Source: Branchiostoma floridae (lineage: Eukaryota > Chordata > Leptocardii > Amphioxiformes > Branchiostomatidae). From it: 64,000 bases of DNA. The translations under genes were made by a program, and so were the position numbers. Numbering within the stretch: position 1 is the stretch's first letter; each line of letters starts with the position of its first letter. Positions 61,601 to 64,000 of the stretch are shown piece by piece. The stretch covers positions 5,333,245-5,397,244 of the forward strand of contig NC_049989.1 in the NCBI RefSeq assembly GCF_000003815.2. Direction: 5' to 3'. Under the pieces are notes generated by a model. That model did no database searches. It saw only the letters and a program-made list of their open reading frames with translations, and was not told where the DNA came from.

Positions 61601-62616
61601 TTTTGTGGTCACTTCTCCACCTTGAAGTCATTACACCCTAAGCCAGATTTTGATCGTGCGCCTGCTACCGTCGTTTTGACCACAAACTCAAATACGTACA
61701 CTGTAAGTGTAAAGAGAAGAAACTCTTGAGTTTCACCATGCTGCAAACTTTACGTTGTGTGAGCTTCAACTATCATACATACCTCATGTTTCCTTAATGT
61801 CTCTGTTCTCCGCTGCAGAATCTCTAGGATGGGGATGACAAAAGCCAAGGTCTTCCCACTGCCTGTAACCTGGTAAAATAATGTAACAGTGGGGGGTTTA
61901 AGTAGCGTCAAACTTCAGCCGGACTCGGCTGATCAGCCTTTTCTAGCACAGTAGTTTTGCTGCTGGGTTGTAATCTGCCGACCTGGGTTCGATCCCGGGT
62001 GTCAGCATGTTTGTTTCTTTCTGTTCTTACTCGCCCCTCTGAATTCTTACAATAGGAACAAGTTATAGACGGGAAATATCTGCTGGGATAATAAAAACAT
62101 GGAGTGATCGCAATGTTAAGAAGTTCACTGTAGTTTTACTTTCATGGCAGTTTCACAAACATAACACCGTATTGTCTGCAACAGTACATGATGGAAAGTT
62201 TTCTGAACTTGGACTTACTGCTTCCGCTGCAACATCTTTGTTGGACATGAAGAGTGGGATACAGGCTGCCTGCAGGGTGATAATGAAATTGGATATTATT
62301 TCATCTTTTTTTACTACGAAAGATTACCAGTACTATTTACTACGTTAAGGTAAAGTTGCTATGAAGTATGATGTAAACTTTACAGTTTCAACTACAAGAA
62401 CTGTATGGAGGTAAAACTGTTGTAGTTTGTACATGTGTGAATTTGTTCAATTCTCCTCATCTAAACGGCTGCTTCCCAAGATTATGCTTGCAAACATCAC
62501 TAGATTGCCTTCCTTCTCACCTGTACAGGGGTCATGTGTTGAAACCCCAGCTCTTTCAGCGTGTCGTGGGTCGAATCGCTCAGCTTCAGCTTCAGATCAC
62601 TCCATGTGTTCTCCAT
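55658..62616 (-). CDS. DDX55: ATP-dependent RNA helicase DDX55 (Spb4 family)
   Basis: DDX55/Spb4 is a nucleolar DEAD-box helicase of 60S ribosomal subunit maturation. Exons inferred (minus order): 62521-62616, 62219-62269, 61783-61869, 61295-61386, 61070-61132, 60737-60830, 60497-60552, 59648-59795, 59348-59389, 59052-59176, 58606-58695, 58243-58335, 57823-57937, 57596-57675, 57337-57425, 56794-56920, 56523-56604, 56301-56390, 56031-56108 and 55658-55759. They total 1800 nt, or 599 aa; as I recall the human protein has 600. Motifs in order: Q motif GFQHMTPVQ, Walker [60 protein letters not shown]. The DDX55-specific C-terminus ([19 protein letters not shown]) follows. The last exon ends [10 protein letters not shown]... 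and differs from the acidic human tail. Another frame of the same exon reads ...[11 protein letters not shown], so a base error or variant splice there is possible. Confidence 0.95.
57058..57191. mobile_element. MITE with AGTTACT ends in DDX55 intron
   Basis: Left AGTTACTCAAGCAAGTGGATATGATTTTGGAAA-type arm is mirrored by TTTCCAAAATCATATCCAGT and ending AAGTAACT. A related flank (AGTAACAGCTTTTTGG) occurs at about 52229 in the VWA-ZP gene, suggesting another, decayed copy. Confidence 0.7.
58932..58982. repeat. (CA)n microsatellite, interrupted
   Basis: CACACA tract with a few TACACATG/CACG interruptions in a DDX55 intron. Confidence 0.9.
60000..60146. mobile_element. MITE, family A copy 2
   Basis: Ends TACTGTAAATGCAGAAAT and AAATGCATTTACAGTA are inverted, and TTCGCGGTGG mirrors CCACCGCGAA inside. 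Same family as 5275-5456. It lies in a DDX55 intron. Confidence 0.8.
61941..62012 (+). repeat. tRNA-like / SINE-head remnant
   Basis: Contains the B-box GGTTCGATCCC within a good T-arm (CCTGG-GTTCGAT-CCCGG). The rest (TCTAGCACAGTAGTTTTGC...) does not give a convincing tRNA cloverleaf, so I call a tRNA-derived remnant rather than a working tRNA gene. Confidence 0.45.
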
Positions 62617-63319
62617 GTTGTCATCCCTGAGCGTTTCACTTCCGGGTTATCCTTGACACGAGAAATGACGTCATATGTCAGGAAAGCAACTCGTCGACGT
62701 GGCATTAGCCGAAGTGATGTTGCATCAGCCGTAGCGTCTGTGAAACTATGCAACAGGTTTGTTACCATTGATATGTTGATAAGCATAAAAATGCATCAAT
62801 TTGTTGGATACGTTTTTTTAATGGTTTTAGTGGGATATTGACCTCCGGAAGTTTATCCACAAAGGCCAGGTCGTCGTGTGCAAAAACCTTTGGTGCCGTG
62901 TGCAAAATTTTGGGCGCCATCTTTTCCGAATCCTTCTGCGGAGGGATACAATCCTGGTAACTGAAAATCTATATTTTCTAAGATTTAGCAACATAGTAGC
63001 AATATTCCTTACCTGAACATTACATATCATTTCTACATAGATATTTAATTCCACTTTTCTACTTTAAGTGCGTTTGGATGAGTTTAATTGAGCGTTTGTT
63101 ACCTAGACTTACAGTCAATTGGGACTACTTTCTTCGGTGCGGAGAGTTATAGTTTGTCGACGTGTGCAGGAAGGCTGATCATTCCTCCATCATCTGCCAG
63201 TGGCGGACGGAAAGGAAATTCCAAAATTATTCCTTTATTCTTGTCCCCGAGTAAAGGCTCGAGGGCTTCCAAGAGGGGTAAACGGCTCACAGAAAAGTGT
63301 GAGCCTACGGAGGAGCGCC
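62617..63319. promoter_or_regulatory. Divergent promoter of DDX55 and the next gene
   Basis: Within 60 bp of the DDX55 ATG are an ETS-type CACTTCCGGG (62637-62646) and a perfect CRE TGACGTCA (62666-62673). Further on are GACCTCCGGAAG (about 62841) and AAGATGGCGCC on the minus strand (about 62914-62924), a YY1-like element. No TATA box. The composition fits a housekeeping bidirectional promoter. Confidence 0.6.
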
Positions 63320-63406
63320 ATGGCTCGTCTGGTTGCCGTATATCGGGAGGAAGAGTACGAGTTTGACCGAAGACAGATCCCGTTGGTCATCGATGAAACT
63401 CTGACG
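63320..63406 (+). CDS. First coding exon of unidentified gene
   Basis: ATG in GCGCCATGG context opens 29 codons, MARLVAVYREEEYEFDRRQI then PLVIDETLT, ending in phase 0 at a strong donor GTAAGT. The protein style (acidic/aromatic, no signal peptide) looks real, but I do not recognise the family and the remaining exons lie beyond the window. A longer frame from 63088 has no support. Confidence 0.6.
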
Positions 63407-64000
63407 GTAAGTGTATGATTTCCTATATGGAAGATGGGCGTTGCCTGTCGTACTTTTTCCGTCAAGGTCAAATGTAAGAAACACTATATATTTGTCTTAT
63501 ATCATAACATGCTCGCTGTTTTGTAGTATTCTTATTTTATGACGATTTTAAGAATCACAAAGTGCGAATCTTTTTCTCCCCCTCAGTGACCTATGACCTT
63601 TTGCACTGCGTACTTGGGTCTTCTGCAGTAAATCTCATTAATTACGTCTATTGTCCAAGATAATTGACTTCTTAACACAAACGGGATGTATTGGGCATGT
63701 TCAAGGCCGGTCACATTTATCCATTTCTTCTGTTTACTGCACTTGTCGCAAACAGAATTTTGATGATGATGATGTCATGTAGGGGGAGACCCCCCGGAGG
63801 GAACAAGATTTTATTTTTTGGGGTTTCATTTTAGAATTAGTCCAAGTGTGTTCCATACTTTGACATATTTGCTAACCAGAAAGTAAGTGCTGCATAAACA
63901 TGTGTTTATTACAGCCAGAAAGTTTTGGCAGGCAATCACTAAGTCAGAGGTTTACAGTTAAGCATTTGAACTCTAGCTGTAGCAAGTAACCAAGACGCGA
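63407..64000 (+). other. Intron of the unidentified gene, or downstream DNA
   Basis: No further coding exon recognised before the window ends. One palindromic stretch GTAGGGGGAGACCCCCC lies near 63779. Confidence 0.45.

Noticed and set aside
61941-62012. A functional tRNA gene in a DDX55 intron
   Set aside because: A good B-box and T-arm are present, but no acceptor stem or anticodon arm can be formed convincingly.
1-64000. CRISPR array, prophage, operon or endogenous retrovirus
   Set aside because: Spliced eukaryotic genes throughout; no regularly spaced repeats, and no integrase, reverse transcriptase or capsid-like frame found.

Overview
This window is nuclear DNA of an invertebrate chordate, most likely a lancelet (Branchiostoma). 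Genes are split by many GT-AG introns of 0.2-5 kb. Proteins read like vertebrate orthologues, but with single-copy invertebrate features. Intergenic and intronic DNA is full of short palindromic non-autonomous elements and one tRNA-derived SINE. No bacterial, organellar or viral gene is visible. All exon models below were made by hand from reading frames, phases and splice sites; no alignment or transcript data were available.

Layout: (1) 398-5187 (+) is the 3' part of BRAP/IMP (RING-H2, UBP zinc finger, coiled coil). (2) 6334-14437 is a block of three uninterrupted, apparently intronless genes: a TRIM-NHL E3 ligase (-), a pogo/CENP-B-type DNA-binding protein without a transposase core (+), and a receptor tyrosine kinase with cadherin-like, EGF and Ig modules (+). 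(3) 15623-18329 (-) is RNF185, six exons. (4) 20705-46553 (+) is Ataxin-2, 21 exons plus one candidate microexon, with LSm, LsmAD, PAM2 and a Q/H/P-rich tail. (5) 48406-55260 (+) is a secreted protein with a degenerate LDLa module, a VWA domain and a ZP domain, 12 exons. (6) 55658-62616 (-) is the DEAD-box helicase DDX55, 20 exons, 599 aa. (7) 63320 onwards (+) is the first coding exon of an unidentified gene, divergent from DDX55.

Common themes: BRAP and Ataxin-2 lie in the same order and orientation as their human orthologues on 12q24, so the window preserves an ancient gene pair into which intronless genes appear to have been inserted. RNA metabolism (Ataxin-2, DDX55) and ubiquitin ligases (BRAP, TRIM-NHL, RNF185) dominate, but nothing suggests operon-like co-function.

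The most interesting observations are: three independent tandem duplications of exon-intron junctions inside Ataxin-2, one with an upstream acceptor mutated AG to GG; an in-phase 39-nt candidate microexon between the LSm and LsmAD domains; a non-RD receptor tyrosine kinase lacking activation-loop tyrosines; a pogo-derived gene that kept a C-terminal PIP box but has no DDE domain; and a VWA-ZP protein whose LDLa module has lost the cysteines of one disulfide together.
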